From: Podarcis raffonei
Lineage: Eukaryota; Chordata; Lepidosauria; Squamata; Lacertidae
Reading direction: 5' to 3'
DNA length: 64,000 nt
Assembly (NCBI RefSeq): GCF_027172205.1
Contig: NC_070603.1
Span: 10,972,001-11,036,000, forward strand
Program-made: the position numbers and the translations under genes
The notes under the pieces: model-generated
What the model was told of the DNA's origin: nothing
Databases searched by the model: none
What the model saw: the letters and a program-made list of their open reading frames with translations, nothing else
In this document: positions 21,483 through 31,626 of the stretch, one piece after another
Layout of the letters: each line of letters starts with the position of its first letter
Numbering within the stretch: position 1 is the stretch's first letter

Positions 21483-21599
21483 CTTCAGTGGAAACTGCAT
21501 GCAGCTGAGCAGCTCACATTCGGAGCATCAACACAGAAAGGAACAGAAAGAAATCAACACAAAGTGTCTTAGGAAAGCGATTTTAAATCATGGACACTG

Positions 21600-22757
21600 G
21601 GCCAAACTGCGGGAGGCAGTTAGTTAGTTCTTCATGGAAATCTTGAAGCTGGGGGGGGGTGCAGGAGGAAGTTGGGTGGGAAAAGGGATGAGACTCCTTT
21701 AAATGAAGAGAGAAAGAGAGGGAAGCAGAACTCTCTCCAAAGAACCAAAAATGTCACATTTTGTCATGGGCATTTTTCTTTTTCCACAACAAGGGAGAGA
21801 AAGGAAACTTTGGGCAATCTCAGAGCCAGAGAATATGGGGCATCTGTGGCCCTCCAGGCTGTTATAGACTGCAATGGGGGGAAGTGTGGTTTAGTGGTTA
21901 GAGCACTGGACTGGGACTGGAGGTTTCGGATCATGCCCCACAGCCAGGCCATGTTCCTCTGGCCTCATGAGGAGCCTCTTTTGTGGGGCTAGCGAGTCGG
22001 GGCCTAGGCCATGTGGAAAGGGTCTTGCAGGGTGCGGCCTTCACGCCCCAAAGACAGGCAAATTTATTTCATACCACACCATATGGCAGCCATTTTGTCT
22101 TTTGCTATGTTCTCATTGGTAGCCAATCAGTGGACTGGCCCATGTAGCACTTTCCCAAAATTGGTCTGGCTCCGTATAAGGCAGCTTCCTCTGTTCTGGT
22201 CATATGAAATACCCCACTTTGTATATTAATAGGAGAACAGGATCTTCTGCATTTATATCCTAAGGGGGGGCGAATCTCAAGAGTGATATGTTCAAATGTG
22301 TTTTTACTCTTGGGGGGCTGCTGCGTCGCTTGTTCCTGAACCTTTTCTTCCTTCCAAATGCCCTGAAGATCCATTGCACACCTTGACTTGCATGAAACCT
22401 CCTCTCTCTTATTTGCTCAGTGAACCAGAGTGGGAGAAGGAGGAATGAAGGAAAACAGAAATCCGGTCTGAGAACGGAATTCCCTGTCAAGAGAATGGCC
22501 AAGATCTCCTCAGGTGAGGATGAAAGGGGAGGCAGGGAAAAGCAAAGAGCCCCTGAAAACATCCCCCCACTCGGGAAGAACTTGTCAGCCAAACCCCTGC
22601 ATGGAAGTGTATCTGCATGAAGACAGTCAGCGCTTTTCTATTGGATGGGTGTCACTGAGCAGAGTTTTCAATGGAGATGGTGTATCCTGATTAAGTGGGG
22701 GAAACAGAACGGGAGAGCATTTGGGTGTGGATGATGTCATGCAGATACAGAACTGGA
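21600..22757. other. Mostly unique DNA between the duplicated copies
   Basis: No gene is seen. A tRNA-like SINE head fragment lies at 21880-21940 (GTGGTTTAGTGGTTAGAGCA). The rest is unassigned. Confidence 0.4.
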
Positions 22758-23055
22758 CTTGCGTCTTTGACGGGGTGAGCTCCCGTTGCTCGGTCCCTGC
22801 TCCTGCCAACCTAGCAGTTCCAAACCACGTCAAAGTGCAAGTAGATAAATAGGTACCCCTCCGGCAGGACGGTAAACGGCGTTTCTGTGCGCTGCTCTGG
22901 TTTCGCCAGAAGCGGCTTAGTCTTGCTGGTCACATGACCCGGAAAAATTGTCTGCAGACCAACGTCGGCTCCCTCGGCCAGTAAAGCCAATGAGTGGCGC
23001 AACCCCAGAGCCGTGACTGGACTTAACTGTCAGGGGTCCTTTACCTTTACCTTTT
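22758..23055 (+). mobile_element. Sauria-type SINE, head-truncated
   Basis: Starts at GACGGGGTGAGCTCCCGTTG, just after the B box, and continues to the TTTACCTTT tail. It is the more complete relative of the SINE half at 20996-21196. Confidence 0.85.
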
Positions 23056-23462
23056 TAAAAGCACTGCACACTGCCATGCGATGTGAAAGTGCTTCATCTT
23101 ATCAATGGTCACAACTCCTGGGATGAATGGATGGCTCCAATGCTCCATTTGCTGCCTTCCTTCAAACATTAACATTTGTGTATGTTCTAAGGTGTTTCAA
23201 ATAGTCAAAAAGATGACAGCTTTTAATTCCTCTGAATTTGATATCTACTGTAGATTTTTAAAGGCTGGCTCCCAAAGTTATTTCAGGTGAAATAGATGGA
23301 TTTAGGCCCATTGCTTGGCCGAATGTTAATCACACACTTCAGTGGAAACTGCATGCAGCTGAGCAGCTCACATTCGGAGCATCAACACAGAAAGGAACAG
23401 GAAGGAAGCAACACAAATATTTTGACGGAAGTGTCTTAGGAAAGCGATTTTAAATCATGGGC
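22852..23462 (+). repeat. Segmental duplication, copy 2
   Basis: Matches 20996-21597 collinearly, ending at TTTTAAATCATGG in both. Differences include a short insertion, ATATTTTGACGGA, a variant after GCACTGCACACTG, and a shorter CA run. Confidence 0.9.
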
Positions 23463-24480
23463 ACCTAGGTTCTGAAAATGGTGTTGCCCGTATTGGTGTG
23501 AGTGATGGGGTCCCATGGCACAAATTTCATGTAATCCCAGTGCAAAGGAAAAGAGCTAAGATCTCCCTTACTATTATGTCCAAACAAGATGGGATGGGGA
23601 AGAAGAATGAGAGGTTTGTAAGGAGTCTTCAATAATTTTGCCAAGGCAATTCTTATTGTTCAGGGCCTCATGCTATTAGCCTTTCTTGTACATGGAGATC
23701 CTTTATGAAATGCATTCAGGACCATCAAACAAATCTGTACTGAGATACACACATCACCATTTTTACTGCTGGAACTGCTCTGAATCTGGCTTCAGGAAGA
23801 GCGTGTTTTAACTGCACAGTGTCCTGGAATAGACACTCTGCATTGGGAAAGAAGGGAACTGAGTTCCCTCCCATTTTCCACTTCCTGATGTTCCAAATGA
23901 CCAGTACCCTGGAGTTATGATTTGTGGTGTTGTCAGGATTCTAACTGTAACTGTAACTGACCTAAGAATTCTGCAGAGCAGTTGCTGCTGTGGCTGGCCG
24001 GCTGCTCAGGCGAACGTCAGCTCAGTGGCCAACAGCTCAGTCTTCTTGAGGCTCAGGAACACCTAGCAAATACCTGCGCTGTTCCTGGCACGCTAGACTC
24101 TAGCTGAGGAAGGCATTTCACGTAAGTTTATGGATTAAACATTCCTCACTATGCCATAGCTGAGTTTATGCTCGGTGGAACAGGATAGCTGCAGTAGCAG
24201 ATAGCAGGACAGCGAAACATGAGCAGCTCCCATCCACAACAGGTTGCTGAGGTTCTGGCCATTTTCACAGCAACGGTGCAAGAGTATATTAAATCAGTAG
24301 CAGTTTGCTGGAAGAAAGTATGTGTGGATCAGATGTCTATGCCTAACCAGGGGGTGGGAGAGAGCAGGGGAACTCTTTCTTTTGCTGCTTCTTTCTGTGC
24401 ATGGAAGGAAGAATGCAGGATGTCCTTCAATGACTAGACATGTTTGTTATTCCCTCTCTCACTGCATGTTGTCTTCTCTT
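23463..24480. other. Unique DNA upstream of the claudin exon
   Basis: No coding exon is recognised. A 5' non-coding exon of the claudin gene may lie in this interval or further upstream, but no donor site or promoter stands out. Confidence 0.35.
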
Positions 24481-24490
24481 TTGTTTCCAG
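24466..24490 (+). other. Splice acceptor of the claudin coding exon
   Basis: A pyrimidine-rich run ending TTTTGTTTCCAG lies immediately before G-ATG at 24492. This argues that the upstream in-frame ATG at 24444 is intronic and that translation starts at 24492. Confidence 0.7.
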
Positions 24491-24491
24491 G

Positions 24492-25685
24492 ATGTCTTCC
24501 AAGGTCTCCCCTGCTCCCCTCCTCTCCAAACCCCCCCTGCGGGTGAAAGAAGGCTCCCTGGTGGTCAGGTGGCTGAGATTAGTGTCCGGTCTCCAGTTGT
24601 TTGCATTCCTGATGGATATTTTGGCCTTGCCGATGTGCATTGCCTCAGCAGCCATTGTCAACTGGCGAGTGTGGCGTGTGGAAAACATCAAGGGGATTGG
24701 CTCTGGAAACATCTGGGTTGGAATCTGGCAGGTCTGTTTTTTGAAAGACCCTTCTAACGACGGAAACTATTATTACCATTGTGAAGAGCTCCATGAACAA
24801 CATCCGAACCTCCCGAGGGAAATTTTTATTGCTCAGGACTTAATGGCCTTAGCTGCCATTATGAATTCAGCGGCCCTTGGATTGCAGTCATTTGCCCTCT
24901 GCAATGTGTTCGAGCCCAAAAAACATAAGGATTTTCTCTTAACCTTTTTTGGGCTTGGAGCTCTGCTGAACTTACCAGCAGGGATACTCGTCCTGATTTC
25001 CGTGATATGGAACATGTCTGCTGTCTTACAAAATGGGGAAATTGACTTCCCTGAAACTTTTGAATTGCCTCAAATTCCCAGCGAGCAGCATATTGGACCT
25101 TCTATTTATCTAGGCTATATCGCTGCAGGTTTCCAGCTGCTGAGTGCAGCATTGGTTGGGATGGAGAGATGTTGCATCAGGACCACCGCAACAGATACAT
25201 CTCAAATAGAAACTGTAGTGGTGATTACCCCAGGAAGTGCGGTGAAAAGCGAGAGTCTAACTACTTGTTCAAAGTGTGGTTCTCTGCTGGACCTGGTAAT
25301 TCAAGAGAAATCCTCTGCAGTGGAGATGGAGGAAACCCATGCGGAAGATCTTGTCAAATCCTGCGCAGTTGAGATGGAGGAAGGCTGTGCAAGTGATCTT
25401 GTCATTCCAGAGGAATCCTGCACAGTTGAGATGGAGGAAAGCTGTGCAAGTGATCTTGTCATTCCAGAGGAATCCTGCACAGTTGAGATGGAGGAAAGCT
25501 GTGCAAGTGATCTTGTCATTCCAGAGGAATCCTGCACAGTTGAGATGGAGGAAAGCTGTGCAAGTGATCTTGTCATTCCAGAGGAATCCTGCGCAGTGGA
25601 GATGGAGGAAAGCCATACACCCAAAGCTTACCTGAAGGACATCAAAGGCCACCTGATGTCCCCAAACATACGATTATACATGTGA
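24492..25685 (+). CDS. CLDN34: Claudin-34-like tetraspan protein with repeat-built tail
   Basis: A 397-residue claudin in one coding exon. Claudins are four-pass membrane proteins that form or modulate tight-junction strands. Seen here: TM1 at about residues 30-56; the first extracellular loop with the family signature W58, G77-I78-W79 and C82, plus C97; TM2 at about 115-136; TM3 at about 149-172; TM4 at about 203-223. The claudin-conserved arginine before TM2 is replaced within IFIAQDLM, and VIWN with an I-x-FP-x-x-F stretch follows TM3; both fit claudin-34. The cytoplasmic tail (225-397) is very long for a claudin and contains 19-residue repeats (consensus SCTVEMEESCASDLVIPEE) from about residue 274. 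It ends RLYM, not in a canonical PDZ-binding YV. Start chosen at 24492 because a splice acceptor ends at 24490. Claudin identity is secure, the claudin-34 assignment likely. Confidence 0.8.
   Translation: MSSKVSPAPLLSKPPLRVKEGSLVVRWLRLVSGLQLFAFLMDILALPMCIASAAIVNWRVWRVENIKGIGSGNIWVGIWQVCFLKDPSNDGNYYYHCEELHEQHPNLPREIFIAQDLMALAAIMNSAALGLQSFALCNVFEPKKHKDFLLTFFGLGALLNLPAGILVLISVIWNMSAVLQNGEIDFPETFELPQIPSEQHIGPSIYLGYIAAGFQLLSAALVGMERCCIRTTATDTSQIETVVVITPGSAVKSESLTTCSKCGSLLDLVIQEKSSAVEMEETHAEDLVKSCAVEMEEGCASDLVIPEESCTVEMEESCASDLVIPEESCTVEMEESCASDLVIPEESCTVEMEESCASDLVIPEESCAVEMEESHTPKAYLKDIKGHLMSPNIRLYM
25311..25619 (+). repeat. 57-bp in-frame minisatellite in the claudin tail
   Basis: Unit starts lie at 25311 (a 48-bp diverged unit), 25359, 25416, 25473, 25530 and 25587 (partial). 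The 57-bp period keeps the frame. Units 3-5 are essentially identical, so the array has recently expanded or been homogenised, while the outer units are diverged. Confidence 0.95.
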
Positions 25686-25849
25686 TTCCCTACAACAGGG
25701 AGTCGTAAACTATCAAATGCAGATCCACGCAGATCGCTCCATACACGCATAGATCTGCGTGGATCAGGACTTCAGGGATTTTGGGACTTCAGGTGGGCTT
25801 TGATGTCCTTCAGATGAGGAGGCCTCTTTTTTATGATTTTTTAAAAATA

Positions 25850-26127
25850 ATATTTATTTATTTATTTATTTATTTATTAAAGATTTTGTTGATTTACAAA
25901 AGTGTGCAATGTCTCTCTCTCATGTTGTTTCCCCCATGTAACATTTTTACAAATCATTTTCATTTGTTGAGACATTAGGAAGGAAAGGGGAAAGAGGTGG
26001 AGGGGGGGAAAGATGGGTGGGGGTGGGGTCGGGTGGCCTAGGGTGTGGTTATTCATTTGTAGTTGGCTGTGGTGGTCTTTGTTTTCATGTGTGAGTGGGG
26101 TGGGTGGGTGTTTTGGATCAGCAACAA
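25850..26127 (-). mobile_element. LINE-like 3' region, unclassified
   Basis: A TTTA/ATTT run at 25850-25880 is followed by AT-rich then G-rich sequence. The part at 26020-26120 is shared in inverse orientation with 14697-14818. Its arrangement suggests the 3' end of an L1-like LINE on the minus strand. Confidence 0.45.
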
Positions 26128-26215
26128 ATCTACTTATTCCAAGACCTCCCTTAAAGCAGTAGTGGATCACCATGAAGAAGGCGCCACCACTGAGAAGGCC
26201 TCTGCCTGGTTCCCT
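26128..26215 (-). mobile_element. L2-clade LINE fragment
   Basis: GGCGCCACCACTGAGAAGGC and CTCTGCCTGGTTCCCTGTAA are shared with the L2-type elements at 38030, 38976 and 49363. Confidence 0.6.
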
Positions 26216-26231
26216 GTAACTTGGCTGCTCC

Positions 26232-26328
26232 CAGAGATAGGGGGGGATCATATTTTTTTCCTTGATTTCCCCCTCTGAAAACTAGGTGCGCCCTATGGTC
26301 AGGTGCGCCCTATAGAGCGAAAAATACC
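26232..26328. mobile_element. Partial MITE of the CCGTATTTTTCGC family
   Basis: Only the right end remains: GGTGCGCCCTATAGAGCGAA followed by AAATACC. The left part is missing. Confidence 0.6.
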
Positions 26329-26415
26329 ATAATAATAATTTAGTTAGACCCCTCCCATCCGGCTGGGTTTTCCCCTCTTTTAATTCTAATAGCGCATTAA
26401 AGTTCTGATATAAAA

Positions 26416-27064
26416 AAGGTTTGTCCTGGAATATCAGTTCTGGGAGGGGAGAAGAGCTAAGTGCCTTCATGCCCTGCCTAGAAGCTTCCTTGAATCATCC
26501 GTCCGGTTTTTGTGGACATCAGTGCATTGGACTAGAATGGCTATCGGTCTGTTTGCATGACCCTAAGTAATTGTGAGGTTGGGTAACTTGCGATCTGAAC
26601 AGCAGTGCCATTTCCTAGAAAGTCAAACATCTTTTTTGTTTCTGTGGAATTAAGCTTTACTTAGAATAAGATACATTCTTCCCAAATCGCAGTCTCCCTC
26701 TGTCCTCATCTGCCACAGTCCACAAAAGTCTGGGTGTCTTTTTCTGTAGACCCTGTGCTTTCCAAACAACTGGCCTCCTCCCAAACCGTAGTGCTTATAT
26801 ACTGGGATGGATCTTGTACACGGAAAACCACAAGAAGAATTCATTTCCGCAGCATCTATTAACAGCCCCCCCCCAATCTCTGAAAATTCCAAAGAGCTCA
26901 ATATGGTTTCCAGAACCCTGAGAAAGCTGCAGTTCCCAGCACCTTTAACAAACTACAGTTCCCAGGATTCTTGGTGGGGGCACTTTAAATGTACGGTGCG
27001 GCTACCAGGGTTGCAAAGCCAAGTTCACCGTCCTAAAAAGAAAGCTGGTTTAACAGGAATATAG
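26416..27064. other. Unique DNA with an old repeat near 26905-27000
   Basis: No gene seen. GAGAAAGCTGCAGTTCCCAG and AACTACAGTTCCCAGGATTC resemble a dispersed MITE-like squamate repeat, but I cannot define its ends. Confidence 0.4.
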
Positions 27065-27074
27065 CTCCCCAATT

Positions 27075-27442
27075 GTGGGACGCGGGTGGCGCTGTGGGTA
27101 AAAGCCTCAGCGCCTAGGGCTTGCCGATCGAAAGGTCGGCGATTCGAATCCCCGCGGCGGGGTGCGCTCCCGTCGCTCGGTCCCAGCGCCTGCCAACCTA
27201 GCAGTTTGAAAGCACCCCCGGGTGCAAGTAGATAAATAGGGACCGCTTACTGGCAGGAAGGTAAACGGCGTTTCCGTGTGCTGCGCTGGCTCGCCAGATG
27301 CAGCTTTGTCATGCTGGCCACGTGATCCGGAAGTGTCTTCGGACAGCGCTGGCCCCTGGCCTCTTGAGTGAGATGGGCGCACAACCCTAGAGTCTGGCAA
27401 GACTGGCCCATACGGGCAGGGGTACCTTTACCTTTACCTAGG
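27075..27442 (+). mobile_element. Sauria-type SINE, subfamily B
   Basis: Full-length second copy of subfamily B. A 9-bp duplication, TCCCCAATT (27066-27074 and 27443-27451), flanks it. Identity to the copy at 14024 is visibly high. Confidence 0.9.
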
Positions 27443-27477
27443 TCCCCAATTAAGGGCTGCTTCAGGCAGGAAGGTGG

Positions 27478-27560
27478 AGAGGCAGTGCGGCCTAGTGGTT
27501 TGACTGCCAAAGTAGGACCAGGGAGGCACCGGGGTTCAAATCCCCCACTCAGCTATGAAG
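27478..27560 (+). mobile_element. MIR-like SINE head fragment
   Basis: GGCCTAGTGGTTTGACTGCC and CCGGGGTTCAAATCCCCCAC give A- and B-box-like sequences of the same type as 9386-9605. The body is absent. Confidence 0.5.
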
Positions 27561-28399
27561 CCACATCTAAAAGAGCATAGAAATAAACAAGACCACGAAA
27601 TGATACAAGCATGTCCCCCCGCTTTGCAGCCTCCTATGAACAGATGTGAGGAGGCTCGGTGTGCCATCCTGCCAAGGCCGGCCGATGTCTGGTTTTCAAC
27701 GTCAGCCGATGAGCCGGGCTTAAATTCTGCTCAGTTGGACGGGATTCCAAGCAAACCCCTTCCTGATTCAGAAGCGGGTTTGTCTCCTAAACAGTCCCCT
27801 TTCTTGGTTTTAGCAGGGGAATCCAGTCTCATTCAGGCAGGGGGCTGCCTTGAATTTCCTGCTGAAACCCCCAAGTTGTCCAACTCTCTTTTAGCAGAAA
27901 TCCCATCTTGATTGAGGAAGGGGGTTTGCATTGGAAGTGGGATGGGCGGGGAGGGGGAATAGTTTCTAGCAGCAGTACCTCCCCAGGTGTTTTGAGGACC
28001 TATTACTAATTGATTGATTGATTTTCTATACAAACCTTTTGCAAGTAGATCTTTTTAAAAAAAGAAACACAGTATGCCACACATTTCCTGCAAATTATCC
28101 CCCATGACCATTGCAAAGCTAATAAAAACAACAGTAATAGCAGCACATTGGACCTTAACTCTGCATAGGAAGGAAACAGGGTGGGCTGTCTAAAATAATT
28201 GTGCCCAGAAAAGGGTGGTGGTGGACAGGAGAGGTTTAGGAGAGAAAGAGTGGCCCCTCCCTTCCCCCAGCTTAATCCACAGCTAAATTTGATGTGAAAT
28301 GTGCTTTTCTTAAAAAAACAAAAAGTCAGCAACAGGGACAGTCTAAGGAACAATATTTTGGGGAGGAGTGGGGAGATAGCTCCATTAGAGGTTCCATAC
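27561..28399. other. Unique DNA, no gene seen
   Basis: Includes a 118-codon open frame at 27555-27911 on the plus strand with no recognisable similarity and no splice support. I do not call it a gene. Confidence 0.35.
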
Positions 28400-29945
28400 T
28401 GTTAAGGAAAATTCCGAGTTGAGAGACTACTCAACAGCCCAGCTTGTCAGGGTACAGGTCCCCCCGCAGGTCCATGTGGTCAGTAAAAGAAGGAAATTCC
28501 AGCCAATCAATTTGGATCAAAGCAGCAGTCAGTAGACTTAGATTCTTTATTGTTGCACAACAGGTTCAACAGCAGCTAATGAACCCAGAGCATGGGGCAG
28601 CATTGACTTTTAAAACTTTCCCACCATATCCCAGAATACAGTTCACACAGCATCATCAATACACCATTGCGACATCACTAACATGTCACAAAAGGGGAGA
28701 GTTACACAAGATTTGTGGGATGTGAAACACAAGAGCAGTGAAGCAGTGGCGTAGCGTGGGGGGTGCAGGGGGGCCGGCCGCACCGGGCGCAACATCTGGG
28801 GGTTAGGGTTAGGGGGCACAAATCCATGGGTTAGGGGGCGCAAATCCACGGGTTAGGGGGCGCAAATTACTTGCCTTGCCCCGGGTGCTGACAACCCACG
28901 CTACGCCACTGCAGTCAAGTACAACATTCCTAGAGTGAACATGTTTACACATGGGGAGGAATGTTTCTCCAGCCAAGCAGGTAAACTTACTGTTTCCTAC
29001 TGGGCTGGGACAGACTTCCTCTGAATGTGACTAGAGGTGGGCGTGGCCTCACCTGTGCAGGTAACGACTAAAGCACAGGGCAGGCTAGCCATCTCTCTCT
29101 CTCTCTCTATGACTACTTGCATGGAAGAAGCAACATCTCCTTAGCCAAAGATGCTCTCTTGGCTTCCAGCCAAGAGAGGACAAAGGGACTGTCTTCTTAT
29201 GAGATAGTTTCTAGGTATATGTTACTTTTCTAAGCTAAGTCTGTCTTCTGGGATCCAATTGTGAACAGAATGTGAGTAAACTCTTTTTATACTTTTATAG
29301 AAGACTGTGTCCTGTCTTATCTTTTATGAGGGAATAAGGGGGAAATACCAGAACAGTTATTATAGAGGCTTTAGTGAGCCTGAGCAAACGCATCTGCTGA
29401 GTTTAAAAAGGGGAATGTCACTCTGCTAAAATTGTGAACTTGTTAACACAAGTTGGAAAGGCTATAATCAGACAATATATCCTCTCCTGCATCCCTGAAC
29501 ATTCCCACAAGATTAGCATAGAAAGATATGTCAGGGCAACACCCAAGTATAAGATTAGCATAGGCAAACATGTCTTAAGTTCCCACCACCCAAAGTACAA
29601 CAGAACTTCCTTGGCATGTCTGGAGGCTGCATGAGGCAAGTCTGGTGATGAGATTTGGCTTCCCTTGGCTAACAATGAGCCCAGCAATTGTCACCTCTGG
29701 GCATTTCCTGGGGCAGGAGGTGTGTACACGTCTTCAAGCTTGGGGAGGTGGAAGGGGAAAGAGTCTTTTTTCCAAGGGCAAAATGGTGTTGGAATGGAGG
29801 AACTTGGCAAAGGGGTTGATTTTATAGGATTCATAAAGCTAGGTATCTTCCCTGAGCTGTCAGGTCGAAAGGATACATTCAGGCATAATATTTGTAACAT
29901 TTAACAACTTTAAAGATGTGCCCCCCCCCCGTAATTTCCGTAACA
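28400..29945. mobile_element. Candidate LTR-like element
   Basis: The ends read TGTTAAGGAAAATTCCG and CGTAATTTCCGTAACA, imperfect inverted copies with TG...CA termini. Within it, AGATTCTTTATTGTTGCACA is a polyadenylation-like region on the minus strand, and parts recur at 20434-20565. No target duplication was found. It may be a solo LTR fossil or an unrelated DNA element. It contains the hAT MITE at 28744. Confidence 0.35.
28744..28911. mobile_element. hAT MITE with internal TTAGGG-rich tandem repeat
   Basis: Termini CAGTGGCGTAGCGTGGG and CCCACGCTACGCCACTG are perfectly inverted over 17 bp. The 8-bp flanks are CAGTGAAG (28736-28743) and CAGTCAAG (28912-28919), seven of eight matching. The centre holds about three copies of a ~24-bp unit containing GGTTAGGGGGC and CAAATCC. 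Confidence 0.85.
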
Positions 29946-30405
29946 AGAGCAAAGAGCAGAAACATGTCCAGGAATTGCTAAGCAAAATGACGTCCAGGTG
30001 AAAACCCAGATGTATGGCAAGTAGGGCTACTAAAAAAAAAAATACTCAGAAAAAATCTAAGGAAAGCCATGTACACCTGGGAAAGGCTGTACTAACACAA
30101 GCACAAGTAGCCACAGTGCCAACAGAGGGGGAAGTCATAATAATTCCAGTTGGTTCAAATCCTGGCATCTCCAGGTAGAGCTGGGAAGATACTGTTAGAA
30201 GAATTCTAAGGTCCCAAATATGAATTAAACATTCATAAATGTACAAGGCAAACACATACATAAGTATATAAACCACGTGTCTGAAATAGTACAGGAGAGC
30301 AATCCTGAAGTCATTTTGACTCTTCCAAACCATTTTGACTCCCCCAAATTGACCTCAAATAATTCTCTGTGAGGAGGAAGGAAATGGGAAAGCCTCTCCA
30401 TTGTA

Positions 30406-30647
30406 CAGTGGTACCTCGGGTTAAGAACTTAATTCGTTCTGGAGGTCTGTTCTTAACCTGAAACTGTTCTTAACCTGAAGCACCACTTTAGCTAATGGGG
30501 CCTCCTGCTGCTGCTGCGCCACCGCTGCATAATTTCTGTTCTCATCCTGAAGCAAAGTTCTTAACCCGAGGTACTATTTCTGGGTTAGCAGAGTCTGTAA
30601 CCTGAAGCGTATGTAACCTGAAGTGTATGTAACCCAAGGTACCACTG
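30406..30647. mobile_element. Tigger/pogo-like MITE in an LTR
   Basis: Complete CAGTGGTACC...GGTACCACTG element with TA on both sides. The uninterrupted target reads TTGTATTTT in the sister LTR near 54290, which confirms the insertion point. Confidence 0.9.
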
Positions 30648-31143
30648 TATTTTGTTTACCTGTCTTAAGGATGTATTTGTGTATGAATAGGGTGAGCCTG
30701 TGACCTGGATTCAGGAATTAAAGTATTTACCATGGCCAGGCTGCCCAGGTAAAGCAATCAGTGAACACTAACAGATACCCTGGCAAACAGGATTTCTGCT
30801 GTAGACAGCCTCCTGTGATGTATTTCTGCTGTAGACCCACCTCCTTCTGTGATGTATGTATGATGCTTTAGGGAGTGGTCTTGGACTACAGGGTGGGCAA
30901 TTTCAAGAGTCTATATAAGGGCTTGCGCACCATTGTTCTGGGTTCCTCCTCGCTCCTGCATGTGATGAGTGGGGACCCTGTTGCAACAGTTTAATGAAAA
31001 TCAGGCTTACGAGCTGCTTTGCTTCTCAGTATTCTCTGGTTGGCCTCTGTTGTTTTCTCCTACTGATAGGGAACCCACTTAAGGACTCTATATGTGTTCT
31101 TTTCCCCATAAGGGAAAAGCAGCAGTTTGTTTCTTCTAACAAT

Positions 31144-31626
31144 GTTGTTGTTTAGTCGTTTAGTTGTGTCTGACTCTTTCTGACCCCGTGGACCAGAGCA
31201 CGCCAGGCACTCCTGTCTTCCACTGCCTCCCGCAGTTTGGTCAAACTCATGCTGGTAGCTTCGAGAACACTATCCAACCATCTCGTCCTCTGTCGTCCCC
31301 TTCTCCTTGTATCTTTCCCAACATCAGGGTCTTTTCCAGGGAGTCTTCTCTTCTCATGAGGTGGCCAATGTATTGGAGCCTCAGCTTCAGGATCTGTCCT
31401 TCCAGTGAGCACTCAGGGCTGATTTCCTTCAGAATGGATACGTTTAATCTTCTTGCAGTCCATGGGACTCTCAAGAGTCTCCTCCAGCACCATAATTCAA
31501 AAGCATCAATTCTTCGGCGATCAGCCTTCTTTATGGTCCAGCTCTCACTTCCATACATCACTACTGGGAAAACCATAGCTTTAACTATACGGACTTTTGT
31601 TTGCAAGGTGATGTCTCTGCTTAGTA
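31144..31626 (-). mobile_element. RTE-BovB LINE 3' end at an LTR boundary
   Basis: On the minus strand it encodes VRIVKAMVFPVVMYGSES through FGHLMRR-type sequence (reading YIGHLMRREDSLEKTL) and ends in AAC repeats. A 9-bp duplication, TCTAACAAT (31135-31143 and 31627-31635), flanks it. A small internal deletion removes part of the GKMEG region. Confidence 0.9.

Larger units (their letters stand above)
20996..21597 (+). repeat. Segmental duplication, copy 1
   Basis: This segment comprises the 3' half of a SINE (20996-21196) plus about 400 bp of unique flank. It matches 22852-23462 at high identity, including the exact SINE-to-flank junction. The shared unique flank proves duplication of one locus and not two independent SINE insertions. 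Copy 1 carries an expanded CA repeat. The left break falls inside the SINE at GGTACC. Confidence 0.9.

Noticed and set aside
24444-24491. Upstream in-frame ATG extending the claudin by 16 residues
   Set aside because: The extra residues encode the pyrimidine tract of a strong splice acceptor ending at 24490, so this stretch is intronic.
25269-25652. Minus-strand repeat-rich open frames of 127 and 107 codons
   Set aside because: They are complements of the claudin tail minisatellite; a 57-bp period keeps all frames open.
28797-28868. Interstitial telomere array
   Set aside because: The TTAGGG words sit in a ~24-bp unit inside a hAT MITE and do not form a pure telomeric repeat.
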